Assembly (NCBI RefSeq): GCF_030758955.1 | Contig: NZ_CP132360.1 | Location: 1,783,313 to 1,847,312, forward strand | Origin: Agrococcus beijingensis | Lineage (GTDB): Bacteria; Actinomycetota; Actinomycetes; Actinomycetales; Microbacteriaceae | DNA length: 64,000 bases | Direction of reading: 5' to 3' | Translations under genes and position numbers: made by a program | Shown: positions 17,320 through 27,380 of the stretch, piece after piece | Layout: every line of letters starts with the position of its first letter | Position numbering within the stretch: position 1 is the first letter of the stretch | Notes under the pieces: generated by a model | Told to the model about the DNA's origin: nothing | The model's input: only the letters and a program-made list of their open reading frames with translations | The model's database searches: none

Positions 17320-18756
17320 ATGGCCACCACCCTCATCCGCGGCGGCACCGTCGTCACCGCGACCGGCCGCTCGAAGGCCGACGTGCTCGTCGACGGCGAG
17401 ACGATCCGCGCGGTGCTCGCGCCCGGCAGCGAGCTGCTCGGGGTCGAGATCGAGCGCTCGGTCGACGCCGTGATCGACGCGACCGGCAAGTACGTCATCC
17501 CCGGCGGCATCGACGCGCACACGCACATGGAGCTGCCCTTCGGCGGCACCGCCGCGAGCGACACCTTCGAGACCGGCACGCGCGCGGCCGCCTGGGGCGG
17601 CACGACGACGATCATCGACTTCGCCGTGCAGACCTACGGGCAGCGCGTCGAGGACGGCCTCGCCGCCTGGCACGAGAAGGCTGCGGGCAGCTGCGCCATC
17701 GACTACGGCTTCCACCAGATCGTCGGCGACGTCAACGAGGCGTCGCTGCAGGCGCTCAAGGGGCTCGCCGACGAGGGCATCTCGAGCTACAAGCTCTTCA
17801 TGGCCTACCCGGGCGTCTTCTACTCCGACGATGCGCAGATCCTGAAGGCCATGCAGGTCGCGGCTGACGAGGGCCTGATGACGATGATGCACGCCGAGAA
17901 CGGCCCGGCCATCGACGTGCTCGTGCAGCAGCTGCTCGCGCAGGGCAGGACGTCGCCGGAGTTCCACGGCGTCGCCCGCGCCTGGCAGATGGAGGAGGAG
18001 GCGACCCACCGCGCGATCATGCTCGCCAACCTCACGGGCGCCCCGCTCTACGTCGTGCACGTGAGCGCCAAGCAGGCGGTGGCGCAGCTCGCGGCCGCGC
18101 GCGACGCCGGCCAGAACGTGTTCGGCGAGACGTGCCCGCAGTACCTCTACCTCTCGCTCGAGGATCACCTGGCGGCGAGGAGCGACGAGTGGGGCGACTT
18201 CGAGGGCGCCAAGTGGGTCTGCTCGACGCCGCTGCGCTCGAAGCACGAGCACCACCAGGACGAGCTGTGGAGCGCGCTGCGCACCAACGACCTGCAGATG
18301 GTCTCGACCGACCACTGCCCGTTCTGCATGAAGGGCCAGAAGGAGCTCGGGCTCGGCGACTTCTCGAAGATCCCGAACGGCATCGGCGGGGTCGAGCACC
18401 GGCTCGACCTGCTCTACCAAGGCGTCGTCGACGGCCACATCTCGCTCGAGCGCTGGGTCGAGATCACCTCCACCACCCCGGCGCGCATGTTCGGCCTCTA
18501 CGGCCGCAAGGGCGTGATCCAGCCGGGCGCCGACGCCGACATCGTCGTCTACGACCCCGCCGGGCACACGTCGATCGGCGTCGGCAAGACGCACCACATG
18601 AACATGGACCACTCCGCGTGGGAGGGCTTCGAGATCGACGGGCACGTCGACACCGTGCTCAGCCGCGGCCGCGTCGTCGTCGACGACCGGCAGTACCTCG
18701 GCCGGCCCGGTGACGGCGCGTTCGTCAAGCGCGGCCTCAGCCAGTACCTGGTCTGA
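17320..18756 (+). CDS. hydA: Dihydropyrimidinase / D-hydantoinase
   Basis: The 478-residue cyclic amidohydrolase has metal ligands His67 and His69 in GGIDAHTHMELPFGG, the carbamylated Lys158 in SSYKLFMAYPGVFY, and STDHCPF for a further Asp/His. It opens dihydrouracil or hydantoin rings to N-carbamoyl-beta-amino acids. Its length is standard. It lies 10 bp after the nitrilase-type gene and 12 bp before the LLM oxidoreductase gene, so the three are one transcript. Dihydropyrimidine dehydrogenase (the preceding pathway step) is not found in this window. Confidence 0.95.
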   Translation: MATTLIRGGTVVTATGRSKADVLVDGETIRAVLAPGSELLGVEIERSVDAVIDATGKYVIPGGIDAHTHMELPFGGTAASDTFETGTRAAAWGGTTTIIDFAVQTYGQRVEDGLAAWHEKAAGSCAIDYGFHQIVGDVNEASLQALKGLADEGISSYKLFMAYPGVFYSDDAQILKAMQVAADEGLMTMMHAENGPAIDVLVQQLLAQGRTSPEFHGVARAWQMEEEATHRAIMLANLTGAPLYVVHVSAKQAVAQLAAARDAGQNVFGETCPQYLYLSLEDHLAARSDEWGDFEGAKWVCSTPLRSKHEHHQDELWSALRTNDLQMVSTDHCPFCMKGQKELGLGDFSKIPNGIGGVEHRLDLLYQGVVDGHISLERWVEITSTTPARMFGLYGRKGVIQPGADADIVVYDPAGHTSIGVGKTHHMNMDHSAWEGFEIDGHVDTVLSRGRVVVDDRQYLGRPGDGAFVKRGLSQYLV

Positions 18757-18768
18757 GAGGGATCCGCG

Positions 18769-19785
18769 ATGGAGTTCGGAGCCGTCTTCCAGACCAACCC
18801 GCCCGCGAGCCGCGTCGTGCAGCTCGCGCAGCTCGCCGAGGTGCACGGCTTCAGCCACGTGTGGACCTTCGACAGCCACATCCTCTGGCAGGAGCCCTAC
18901 GTCATCCTCTCCGCCGTGCTCGGCGCCACCCGGCGGGTCACGGTCGGGCCGTTCGTCACCAATCCGGCCACCCGCGACTGGAGCGTCACCGCATCCACCT
19001 TCGCCACGCTCAACGACATGTACGGCAACCGCACCGTCTGCGGCATCGGCCGCGGCGACTCGGCGGTGCGCGTGGGCGGCGGCGAGCCGACGACGCTCAA
19101 GCAGCTGCGCGAGGCGGTGCACGTGATCCGCGAGCTCGGCTCCAGCCGCGCGGTGCAGCACGGCGACCTGACGCTGCGGCTGCCGTGGTCGCAGGGCTCC
19201 GAGCTGCCGGTGTGGATCGCCGCCTACGGCCCGCTGGCGCTGCAGCTCGCCGGCGAGGTCGGCGACGGCTTCATCCTGCAGCTGGCGGACCCCGAGATCA
19301 CGAAGTGGATGATCGAGCGCGTCCGCACCGCGGCCTCCGACGCGGGGCGCGACCCGATGGCGGTCAAGATCTGCGTCGCCGGCCCCGCCTACGTCGGCGA
19401 CGACCTGGCGCACCAGCGTGAGCAGTCGCGCTGGTTCGGCGGCATGGTGGGCAACCACGTCGCCGACATCGTGAAGAAGTACGGCAGCCACGGCGCCATC
19501 CCCGACGACCTGGCCGACTACATCGCGCAGCGCGAGGGCTACGACTACAGCACCCACGGCAAGGCCGACAACGACCACGTCGACTTCGTGCCCGACGCGA
19601 TCGTCGACCGGTTCTGCGTGCTCGGCGACGCCGACGCTCACATCGAGAAGCTCACGCGGCTGCAGGAGCTCGGCGTCGATCAGTTCGCCGCCTACGTCAT
19701 GCACGACTCCAAGGAGGAGACGCTCCGCCAGTACGGCGAGCGCATCATCCCGGCGCTGCGCACCAGCGCCGCCGCGAGGTCCTGA
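18769..19785 (+). CDS. LLM-class flavin/F420-dependent oxidoreductase (TIGR03842-like)
   Basis: The 338-residue luciferase-like TIM barrel begins MEFGAVFQTNPPASR and contains WTFDSHILWQEPYV, FVTNPATRDW and GIGRGDSAVR. These match a subfamily named F420-dependent in family models that is repeatedly found beside dihydropyrimidinase genes. Because that subfamily also occurs in organisms without F420, FMN is an alternative cofactor. Its reaction is unknown; position in the operon suggests a reductive or oxidative step on the pyrimidine/hydantoin substrate or its side chain. The F420 assembly genes 3 kb upstream make F420 use plausible here. Confidence 0.85.
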   Translation: MEFGAVFQTNPPASRVVQLAQLAEVHGFSHVWTFDSHILWQEPYVILSAVLGATRRVTVGPFVTNPATRDWSVTASTFATLNDMYGNRTVCGIGRGDSAVRVGGGEPTTLKQLREAVHVIRELGSSRAVQHGDLTLRLPWSQGSELPVWIAAYGPLALQLAGEVGDGFILQLADPEITKWMIERVRTAASDAGRDPMAVKICVAGPAYVGDDLAHQREQSRWFGGMVGNHVADIVKKYGSHGAIPDDLADYIAQREGYDYSTHGKADNDHVDFVPDAIVDRFCVLGDADAHIEKLTRLQELGVDQFAAYVMHDSKEETLRQYGERIIPALRTSAAARS

Positions 19786-19788
19786 CCC

Positions 19789-20654
19789 ATGCGGGCCCGG
19801 AGCGCGCAGCCGCTGCTCTTCGGTGCCCTGGGCGCCGTGCTGCTGGCGGCCGTGTGGGAGCTCTACAAGGCGCTCGGCCCCGCGCAGGGCGTGATCGTCG
19901 GCGACACCGTGCTGCTGCCGCGCACCACCGACCTCGCGATGCCGCACGTCTGGGAGTCGGTCGCCCGCGCCTTCCAGCCCGCGACCGGCGCGGCCGGCGA
20001 GCTCGTGGTCGTCGCGGTCGCCCGAGCCGCCGCGCAGACGCTCGGCACCGCCGCCCTCGGCCTCGTGCTCGGGGCGATCATCGGGGTGCTGCTGGCGCTG
20101 CTCATGCAACGGTTCCGGCTCGCCGACCGGGCGATCCTGCCGTGGCTGATCCTCAGCCAGACGGTGCCGCTCATCGCGCTCGCGCCGCTCGTGGTCGCCT
20201 GGGGCGGCCGGCTCGAGCTCGGCGCGCTGCAGTGGGAGCGCTGGATGAGCGTGGCGGTGATCGCCTCCTACCTCGCCTTCTTCCCGGTCGCGGTCGGCAC
20301 GCTGCGCGGGCTGCGCGCCCCCGAGCAGGAGCACCTCGACCTGTTCCGCGCGCAGGGCGTCGGCTGGTGGGGCACGCTGCGCCACCTGCGCCTGCCCGCG
20401 GCCGTGCCGCAGCTGCTCTCGTCGCTGCGGCTGGGCGCCGCGACCGCGATCGTCGGCACGGTGGTCGCCGAGGTCTCGACCGGCGCCCGCGGCGGCATCG
20501 GCCGCCTGATCGTCGAGTACGCGCAGTCCGGCTCCTCCGATCCGGCGAAGGCGTGGGCGCCCATCGTGGGCGCGGTCGTCATGGGGCTCGTCGCGGCGGG
20601 CATCGTCGCGCTCGCGGGGCTCGCGCTCCGGGACTACCGGCGGGCGGAGGCGCG

Positions 20655-20658
<4 letters not shown>
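19789..20658 (+). CDS. ABC transporter permease, NitT/TauT (SsuC) type
   Basis: The 289-residue membrane protein has about six hydrophobic segments and the EAA-like loop HLDLFRAQGVGWWGTLRHLR followed by LPAAVPQLLSSLRLGAA, as in SsuC/TauC/ThiX permeases. It begins 3 bp after the oxidoreductase stop and its own stop overlaps the ATPase start (ATGA). With the second permease (21455) it likely forms a heterodimeric channel importing the substrate of the catabolic enzymes upstream. Confidence 0.9.
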
Positions 20659-21454
<796 letters not shown>

Positions 21455-21458
<4 letters not shown>

Positions 21459-22234
21459 CGCACTGGACCGAGCGGGGCTGGGTGCGGATCGCCGCCCCGG
21501 TCGCGCTCGGCGCCGCGGCGCTCGCGCTGTGGGAGGTGGCGGTGCAGGCGCTCGACATCCAGCCCTACCTGCTGCCGGCGCCCAGCGCGATCCTGGCGCA
21601 GCTGCAGGCGGCGCTCGGTGGCATCGTGCAGGCGGCGCTCGCGACCGGCAGGAACGCGCTCGTCGGGCTCCTGCTGGGCGCGGTCGCGGCGGTCGTGGTC
21701 GCCGCGCTCGCGTCGCGGCTGCGCTGGCTCGACCAGGTGATCGCGCCGCTCGTCGCCGCGATCGCGGTGGTGCCGATCGTGGCGCTCGCGCCGGTGCTGC
21801 AGACCATGTACGGCGCGACCAGCGAGATGCCGCGCATCATCGTCGTCGCGATCGCCGCCTTCGTGCCCGTCTTCATCACGACGCTCCGCGGCCTGCGGCA
21901 GGTGCGGCCCGTGCACCGCGACCTCATGCGCGCATACGGCGCGACCGGCTGGCAGGCGACGCGCATGGTCACGCTGCCCGGCGCCGTGCCCTTCGTCTTC
22001 GCCGGCGTCACCATCGCCTCGTCGGTCGCCGTCATCTCGGCCATCGTCGCCGAGTACTTCGGCGGGCTGCAGAACGGCCTCGGCAGCCGCATCGCCAGCG
22101 CCGCCGCGCAGTCCGGCTACCCGCGCGCCTGGGCGTACGTCGTCGCGGCCATCGTGCTCGGCCTCGTCTTCTACGGCGTCACGCTCATCGCCGAGCGCCT
22201 CGCCAGCCGCTGGGCGCACATGCCCGTCAGCTGA
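21455..22234 (+). CDS. ABC transporter permease, NitT/TauT type (second subunit)
   Basis: The 259-residue permease has about six membrane segments and the cytoplasmic loop HRDLMRAYGATGWQATRMV followed by LPGAVPFVFAG. The ATG at 21455 makes an ATGA overlap with the ATPase stop. Two different permeases with one ATPase is the arrangement seen in pyrimidine- and thiamine-precursor importers of this family. The ligand is inferred from context as a pyrimidine or hydantoin. Confidence 0.92.
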
Positions 22235-22239
22235 GCGCA

Positions 22240-22345
22240 TCCCGCCACGTCACCACCAGTCCTCACCGTCACCGCCAGCAGTCCCTCCATCACCACCACC
22301 AGTCCTTCCTCCATCACCACATCACCACCACCAGTTCCGAGGAGC
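22240..22345 (+). repeat. CACCA-rich low-complexity leader before the binding-protein gene
   Basis: About 100 bp consist of imperfect repeats of CATCACCACCACCAGTCC-like units, unlike the GC-only composition around them. The stretch separates the second permease gene from the binding protein gene and ends at the GAGGAG ribosome-binding site. It would be a C/A-rich, nearly G-free and therefore unstructured RNA leader. I see no hairpin or riboswitch-like pairing in it. Confidence 0.75.
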
Positions 22346-22350
22346 ACCCC

Positions 22351-23517
22351 ATGCACCGTCCCGCATCACCGTCCCGGCCACGTCGCCGGGCCGCCCTCGC
22401 CGCGGTCGCGGCCATCGCATCCGCCCTGCTGGTCGCCTGCTCGTCGGGCACCGCGCCGGCCGAGTCGGAGGCGGGCGGCGACGGCGAGCTCACCCCCGTG
22501 ACGCTGCAGCTGCAGTGGTTCGCGCAGGGCCAGTTCGCCGGCTACTACGCCGCCGTCGACCAGGGCTTCTACGAGGCCGCGGGGCTCGACGTCACGATCG
22601 TCGAGGGCGGCGCCGACATCGTGCCGCAGACCGTGCTCGCCGACGGCGCGGCCGACTTCGCGATCGCGTGGGTGCCGAAGGCGCTCGCGAGCCGCGAGCA
22701 GGGCGCGCTGATCACCGACGTGGCGCAGATCTTCCAGCGCTCGGGCACCCTGCAGGTGTCGTTCGCCGACGCCGGCATCGACTCGGTCGACGACCTCGCC
22801 GGCAAGAACGTCGGCTCGTGGGGCTTCGGCAACGAGTTCGAGCTCTTCGCCGCGCTCACCGCCGCGGGGCTCGACCCGATGACCGACGTCACGCTCGTGC
22901 AGCAGGCGTTCGACATGTCGGGGCTGCTGGCCGGCGACATCGACGCGGCCCAGGCGATGACCTACAACGAGTACGCGCAGCTGCTCGAGACGGTCGATCC
23001 CGAGACGGGCGACCTCTACACGGCCGACGACTTCTCGGTGCTCGACTGGAACGACGAGGGCACCGCCATGCTGCAGGACGCCATCTGGGCGTCGAGCGAC
23101 CGGCTCGAGGACGCCGCGTTCCAGGAGACGACCGTCGCCTTCATCAAGGCGTCGATCGAGGGCTGGATCTACGCGCGCGACAACCCAGAGGAGGCGGCGC
23201 AGATCGTCGTCGACTCGGGCAGCCAGCTGGGCGCCTCGCACCAGCAGTGGATGGTCAACGAGATCAACGCGCTCGTCTGGCCGGCGCCCGACGGCATCGG
23301 CATGATCGACGAGGCCGCCTGGCAGCAGACGGTCGAGATCGCCATGAGCACCACCAACCAGGACGGCGCGACCGTGCTGACCGCCGAGCCCGACGACGGC
23401 GCCTGGACCAACGCCTACGTCGAGCAGGCGCTCGCCGAGCTCGAGGCCGACGGCGTCGACATCACCGGCGACGACTTCGCGCCGATCGAGGTCGAGCTGC
23501 AGGAGGGCGGCCAGTAG
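22351..23517 (+). CDS. ABC transporter substrate-binding lipoprotein, NMT1/THI5-like
   Basis: The 388-residue protein has an Arg-rich start (RPRRRAA), a hydrophobic core and lipobox LLVAC with lipid-modified Cys30, then an NMT1/THI5-like fold: LQLQWFAQGQFAGYYAAVDQ, GADIVPQTVLADGAADFAI and GKNVGSWGFGNEFELFAAL. These are shared with thiamine-pyrimidine and riboflavin-type binding proteins, which fits a pyrimidine-like ligand. GAGGAG lies just before the ATG. It belongs to the importer of the pyrimidine catabolism operon, and is the last of its transport genes. Confidence 0.92.
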   Translation: MHRPASPSRPRRRAALAAVAAIASALLVACSSGTAPAESEAGGDGELTPVTLQLQWFAQGQFAGYYAAVDQGFYEAAGLDVTIVEGGADIVPQTVLADGAADFAIAWVPKALASREQGALITDVAQIFQRSGTLQVSFADAGIDSVDDLAGKNVGSWGFGNEFELFAALTAAGLDPMTDVTLVQQAFDMSGLLAGDIDAAQAMTYNEYAQLLETVDPETGDLYTADDFSVLDWNDEGTAMLQDAIWASSDRLEDAAFQETTVAFIKASIEGWIYARDNPEEAAQIVVDSGSQLGASHQQWMVNEINALVWPAPDGIGMIDEAAWQQTVEIAMSTTNQDGATVLTAEPDDGAWTNAYVEQALAELEADGVDITGDDFAPIEVELQEGGQ

Positions 23518-23603
23518 GGGGCGCGGCGCAGCCCCGTCGGGGCAGCAAGAGGCCAGCAGCAGGCCAGTAGTCTCGGGGAGACCCCCACGACCAGGAGTGC
23601 ACG

Positions 23604-24911
23604 ATGAGCGAACTGAACCCCGCAGACGGCGACCGCGCGCGAGAGCTCGACAAGCTCATCCTGCACTCCTGGTCGAAGCACGGCACGACCAACCCGTTCA
23701 CGGTGGCGCGAGCCTCGGGCGTGCGCCTGTGGGATCACGACGGCCGCGAGTACCTCGACTTCTCGAGCCAGCTCGTCAACACCAACATCGGCCATTCGCA
23801 CCCGAAGGTCGTCGCCGCGATCCAGGCGCAGGCCGCCGAGCTGGCCACCGTCGCGCCCGCGACCACCAACCTGCGCCGCGGCGAGGCGGCCGAGCGCATC
23901 CTGTCGAAGATCGACGGGATGGCGGCCGTCTTCTTCACGAACGGCGGGGCGGATGCGGTCGAGAACGCGATCAGGATGGCTCGCGTGCACACGGGGCGGG
24001 CCAAGGTGCTCACGCACTACCGCTCGTACCACGGCAACACCGGCGCGGCCGTGAACGCGACCGGCGACCAGCGCCGCATCGGCAACGAGTTCGCGACCGG
24101 CCACGTGCACTTCTTCGGCCCCTTCCCGTACCGCTCGGAGTTCTGGTCGACGAGCCCCGAGCAGGAGGCCGAGCGGGCGCTGCAGCACGCCCGCCGCATG
24201 GTCGAGTCGGAGGGGCCGTCGACGATCGCCGCGATCATGGTCGAGGGGCTCCCGGGCACCGCCGGCATCCTGGTGCCGCCGCCTGGCTACCTGCAGGGGC
24301 TGCGCGAGCTCGCCGACGAGCACGGCATCGTGCTGATACTCGACGAGGTGATGGCCGGCTTCGGCCGCACCGGCCACTGGTTCGCGCACCAGCACGACGG
24401 GGTGCGGCCCGACCTCGTCACCTTCGCGAAGGGCGTCAACTCCGGCTACGTGCCGGTCGGCGGCGTGATCATCTCGGAGCCGATCCTCGCCACCTTCACG
24501 GAGCGCGCCATCCCGGGCGGGCTCACCTACGCCGGCCACCCGCTCGCCGCCGCATCGATCGTCGCCGCGATCGACGCGATGACCGACGAGGGCATCGTCG
24601 AGAACGCCGCCCGGCTCGGCCGCGACATCCTCGGCCCGGGCCTCAGGGACCTCGCCGAGAAGCACGAGATCATCGGCGAGGTGCGCGGGCGCGGCTGCTT
24701 CTGGGCCCTCGACCTCGTCACCGACCGCGCCTCGAGGACGCCCGTGGACGCATCCGTCGTCGGCAAGCTGAAGGGCCTGCTGCTCGAGCGCGGCTACGTG
24801 CCGTTCACGGCCGACAACCGCATCCACGTGACGCCGCCGCTCGTGATGGGCGACGACGACGCGCGCCGCGGCCTCGAGATCCTCGACGAGGCGTTCACCG
24901 CCTACGCCTGA
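23604..24911 (+). CDS. Class III aminotransferase, probable beta-alanine/omega-amino acid:pyruvate
   Basis: The 435-residue PLP enzyme has LILDEVMAGFGRTG (PLP-binding Asp) and the Schiff-base Lys276 in VTFAKGVNSGYVPVGG. The class includes beta-alanine, taurine and omega-amino acid aminotransferases. Coming after dihydropyrimidinase and ureidopropionase genes, the likely job is to deaminate beta-alanine or 3-aminoisobutyrate to malonate semialdehyde or its methyl derivative, completing reductive pyrimidine breakdown. It starts 86 bp after the binding-protein gene, after a GACCAGGAG box. Its stop is directly followed by a family B hairpin that may end the operon. Confidence 0.9.
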   Translation: MSELNPADGDRARELDKLILHSWSKHGTTNPFTVARASGVRLWDHDGREYLDFSSQLVNTNIGHSHPKVVAAIQAQAAELATVAPATTNLRRGEAAERILSKIDGMAAVFFTNGGADAVENAIRMARVHTGRAKVLTHYRSYHGNTGAAVNATGDQRRIGNEFATGHVHFFGPFPYRSEFWSTSPEQEAERALQHARRMVESEGPSTIAAIMVEGLPGTAGILVPPPGYLQGLRELADEHGIVLILDEVMAGFGRTGHWFAHQHDGVRPDLVTFAKGVNSGYVPVGGVIISEPILATFTERAIPGGLTYAGHPLAAASIVAAIDAMTDEGIVENAARLGRDILGPGLRDLAEKHEIIGEVRGRGCFWALDLVTDRASRTPVDASVVGKLKGLLLERGYVPFTADNRIHVTPPLVMGDDDARRGLEILDEAFTAYA

Positions 24912-24914
24912 CCG

Positions 24915-24981
24915 ATCTCAACGTGCGAGGTGGCGGTTCGGCGCACCGTGTGCGCCGAACGCACACCTCGCACGTTGAGAT
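24915..24981. repeat. Family B inverted repeat, copy B2, nested hairpin
   Basis: The outer arms ATCTCAACGTGCGAGGTG and CACCTCGCACGTTGAGAT are a perfect 18-bp match, and the spacer holds a second perfect 11-bp hairpin, GTTCGGCGCAC with GTGCGCCGAAC one base further out. Nearly the whole 67 bp can form one long hairpin. It begins 3 bp after the aminotransferase stop and ends 31 bp before the peptidase E gene on the same strand, so it may act as an intrinsic terminator or mRNA 3'-end stabiliser. Confidence 0.9.
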
Positions 24982-25012
24982 GCACGGCGCCGGGCCTGCC
25001 AGACTGGCCCGC

Positions 25013-25723
25013 ATGAGCATTCACCTGCTGGGCGGCGGCTGGGCCGACGACGAGTCGCGCTGGACGGGCCGCTTCGTCGACGAGGCGCGGGAGCGCGCGG
25101 GCGGGCCGCCGACGATCGCGGTCGTGCTGTGGGCCGAGGACGCCGACGAGGGCGCGACGTGGCACGACGACTACCGCGACGACCTGACGAAGCTCGGCGC
25201 CGGCACCGTGAACGTCGTGCAGCTGACCGCCGAGCGCACGCTGCTGCCGACCGACCTCGGCGGCGCCGACGGCATCTTCGTCGGCGGCGGGCTCACGCCC
25301 GGCTACCACGCGGCGATCATGCCGGCGGCCGACACGATCCGCGGGCTGGTCTCGACCGGCGTGCCCTACGCGGGCTTCTCGGCCGGCGCGATGATCGCCG
25401 GCGACGTGGCACTGCTGGGCGGCTGGCGCATCGGCGGCGTCGCGGTGGCGCCCGAGAAGAACGGCGAGGGCCTCGACGAGGTCACGCTCGACGCGGGCCT
25501 GGGGCTGGTCGACCTGGTCGTCGACGTGCACTGCGCCCAGCACGGCAACCTCTCGCGCGCCGTCGCGATCGTGCACGCGGGCCTCTCCGACCGGGTGGTC
25601 GCGATCGACGAGAACACCTCGCTCATCGTCGGCGTCGGCGGCCTGCAGGTGGCCGGCGACGGCAGCGTCTGGACGGCCGACCGCGACGGCGACCGGGTCT
25701 CGATCGGCGTGCTCGCGGCATGA
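25013..25723 (+). CDS. Peptidase S51 family protein (peptidase E / cyanophycinase-like)
   Basis: The 236-residue protein has the S51 signature elements [13 protein letters not shown] and the nucleophile elbow [10 protein letters not shown], with the catalytic Ser in GFSAG. Characterised members cleave Asp-X dipeptides (peptidase E) or cyanophycin; the substrate here is unknown. The stop overlaps the uracil-DNA glycosylase start by ATGA, so the two are co-translated although they have no obvious common pathway. Confidence 0.85.
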   Translation: MSIHLLGGGWADDESRWTGRFVDEARERAGGPPTIAVVLWAEDADEGATWHDDYRDDLTKLGAGTVNVVQLTAERTLLPTDLGGADGIFVGGGLTPGYHAAIMPAADTIRGLVSTGVPYAGFSAGAMIAGDVALLGGWRIGGVAVAPEKNGEGLDEVTLDAGLGLVDLVVDVHCAQHGNLSRAVAIVHAGLSDRVVAIDENTSLIVGVGGLQVAGDGSVWTADRDGDRVSIGVLAA

Positions 25724-26526
25724 TCGACCGGCCGCTCACCGAGCTCGTCGATGCGGGGTGGGCGGATGCGCTTGCGCCCGTCGCGCACGTCGTGCGCGAG
25801 CTGGGCGAGCGGCTGGGTGCCGAGACCGCGGCGGGGCGGCCCTTCCTGCCCGCGCCCGAGCTCGTGCTGCGGGCGTTCGCGCAGCCGCTCGCCGACGTGC
25901 GGGTGCTGATCGTCGGGCAGGACCCCTACCCGACGCCCGGGCATCCGATCGGGCTGTCGTTCGCGGTCGAGCGGCACGTGCGGCCGCTGCCGCGCTCGCT
26001 GCAGAACATCTACCGCGAGCTGCGCGACGACCTGGGGCTCGAGCCCGCGCCGCACGGCGACCTCTCGGCGTGGAGCGCGCAGGGCGTGCTGCTGCTCAAC
26101 CGGGTGCTGACGGTGGGCGCGGGCGCGCCCGCCTCGCACCGCGGCTGGGGCTGGGAGCAGGTGAGCGAGGCGGCGATCCGTGCGCTCGTCGCGCGGCGGG
26201 GCGCCGACGGCGGCCCGGTGCCGCTCGTCGCGATCCTCTGGGGCGCCCAGGCGCAGGCGCTCGCACCGCTGCTCGAGGGGGTGCCGATCATCGCCTCCGC
26301 CCACCCGTCGCCGCTGTCGGCCAGCCGGGGGTTCTTCGGCTCCCGGCCGTTCTCGCGCGCCAATGCGGCGCTCGAGGCCCAGGGTGCGGCGCCCGTCGAC
26401 TGGCGCATCCGCAGCGACGACGCCGACCGGGCGGTGCTCGACGCCACCGCCCGCCGGGCCGCACCGGGGCGCTCGGCGCGAGCGAGCGCATCCGACACCG
26501 TCTCCCTCTTCGACCGACTGGACTGA
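25720..26526 (+). CDS. ung: Uracil-DNA glycosylase (family 1)
   Basis: The 268-residue UDG removes uracil from DNA. The water-activating Asp68 is in [16 protein letters not shown], and the catalytic His195 and Leu-intercalation loop are in [18 protein letters not shown]. It is longer than the usual 220-230 residues by a C-terminal extension (after DWRI) rich in Asp, Ala and Arg that ends VSLFDRLD. That tail could be a sliding-clamp- or SSB-like docking peptide, but this is a guess from its final hydrophobic motif. It is coupled to the peptidase gene upstream and followed 2 bp later by a GNAT gene. Confidence 0.94.
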   Translation: MIDRPLTELVDAGWADALAPVAHVVRELGERLGAETAAGRPFLPAPELVLRAFAQPLADVRVLIVGQDPYPTPGHPIGLSFAVERHVRPLPRSLQNIYRELRDDLGLEPAPHGDLSAWSAQGVLLLNRVLTVGAGAPASHRGWGWEQVSEAAIRALVARRGADGGPVPLVAILWGAQAQALAPLLEGVPIIASAHPSPLSASRGFFGSRPFSRANAALEAQGAAPVDWRIRSDDADRAVLDATARRAAPGRSARASASDTVSLFDRLD

Positions 26527-26528
26527 GC

Positions 26529-27116
26529 ATGCTGCCCGAGGAGTACGAGCGCCGCCGCCGGCTGCCGCGGCACCTGCGCGAGCCCGAGCACCGCGAGCCC
26601 GACTTCGCGTTCACGATCCGGCCCGCCGAGGCGCGCGACCTGCCCGTCGTGCGCGACATCTACCGCCACTACGTGCTGAACTCGACGGTCACCTTCGACG
26701 AGAAGCCGAAGTCGCTGCCGCAGTGGCGGCGCACGCTGCGCGAGGCCGCCGAGCTGAACCTCGCGTTCCTGGTGGCCGAGAGCGCCACCGGCACGGTGCT
26801 CGGCTACGCGCTCGTGCAGCCGTGGAAGCAGCGGGCCGCCTACCGCTACACGGTCGAGTCGTCGGTCTACCTGGCGCCCGCGGCGGGCGGTCGCGGGCTC
26901 GGGCGCGCGCTCATGGAGGCGCTCATCGAGACCACGCGCGCGCGGGGGGTGCGCGAGATGATCGCCGTCATCGCCGATCAGGGGGCGGATGCGTCGGTCG
27001 CCCTGCACGAGAAGCTCGGCTTCGAGGAGATCGGGCGGATGGGTCGGGTCGGCCACAAGTTCGGCCGCGACCTGGGGATCGTGCTGCTGCAGAAGTCGCT
27101 GCGCAAGAAGCGGTAG
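26529..27116 (+). CDS. GNAT N-acetyltransferase, phosphinothricin acetyltransferase-like
   Basis: The 195-residue protein has a charged N-terminal segment of about 25 residues, then a GNAT fold resembling the PAT/YncA group: IRPAEARDLPVVRDIYRHYV, STVTFDEKPKSLPQW, and the acetyl-CoA loop AAGGRGLGRALMEALIETT. Late motifs LHEKLGFEEIGRMGRVGHKF also fit. Members acetylate phosphinothricin, methionine sulfone or related amino acids. The start follows the ung stop by 2 bp. Confidence 0.9.
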   Translation: MLPEEYERRRRLPRHLREPEHREPDFAFTIRPAEARDLPVVRDIYRHYVLNSTVTFDEKPKSLPQWRRTLREAAELNLAFLVAESATGTVLGYALVQPWKQRAAYRYTVESSVYLAPAAGGRGLGRALMEALIETTRARGVREMIAVIADQGADASVALHEKLGFEEIGRMGRVGHKFGRDLGIVLLQKSLRKKR

Positions 27117-27277
27117 GGGGCGGCGCCGCAGGCTGGTGGTCGCGGCGGTGGCGGTGGCGGAGTCGGAGGCGGCGGCGGAGTCGGTGGCGGCGGTCGGCGG
27201 GGGAATCCTCGGCTTCCCCTGCGCCACAGTTCTGTAACAGTGGCCGAAAACCCGCGCCGGAGCATGCATGCTGGCAC

Positions 27278-27377
27278 CAGCAGCGGTCTGCGCTGCTGCA
27301 GGAAGGCACCCAGCAGCGATCTGCGCTGCTGCAGGAAAGGCACCGGGCAGCGGTCTGCGCCGCTGCAGGAAGGCACC
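27278..27377 (+). repeat. Three tandem 33-34-nt units each with a hairpin and an SD-like box
   Basis: Units at 27278-27310, 27311-27344 and 27345-27377 share the form CAGCAGCG-GTCTG-CGCTGCTG (an 8-bp hairpin; shorter in unit 3) followed by AGGAAGG or AGGAAAGG and CACC. The third unit ends 3 bp before an ATG, so its AGGAAGG is the true ribosome-binding site and the other two are copies of it with no start codon after them. Upstream, 27117-27240 is simple GGCGGTGGC-type sequence with no gene. Confidence 0.85.
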
Positions 27378-27380
27378 GCC

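Noticed and set aside
22240..22345. Thiamine or other riboswitch before the binding-protein gene
   Set aside because: The stretch is almost G-free and cannot fold into the required stems; no TPP-type consensus is visible.
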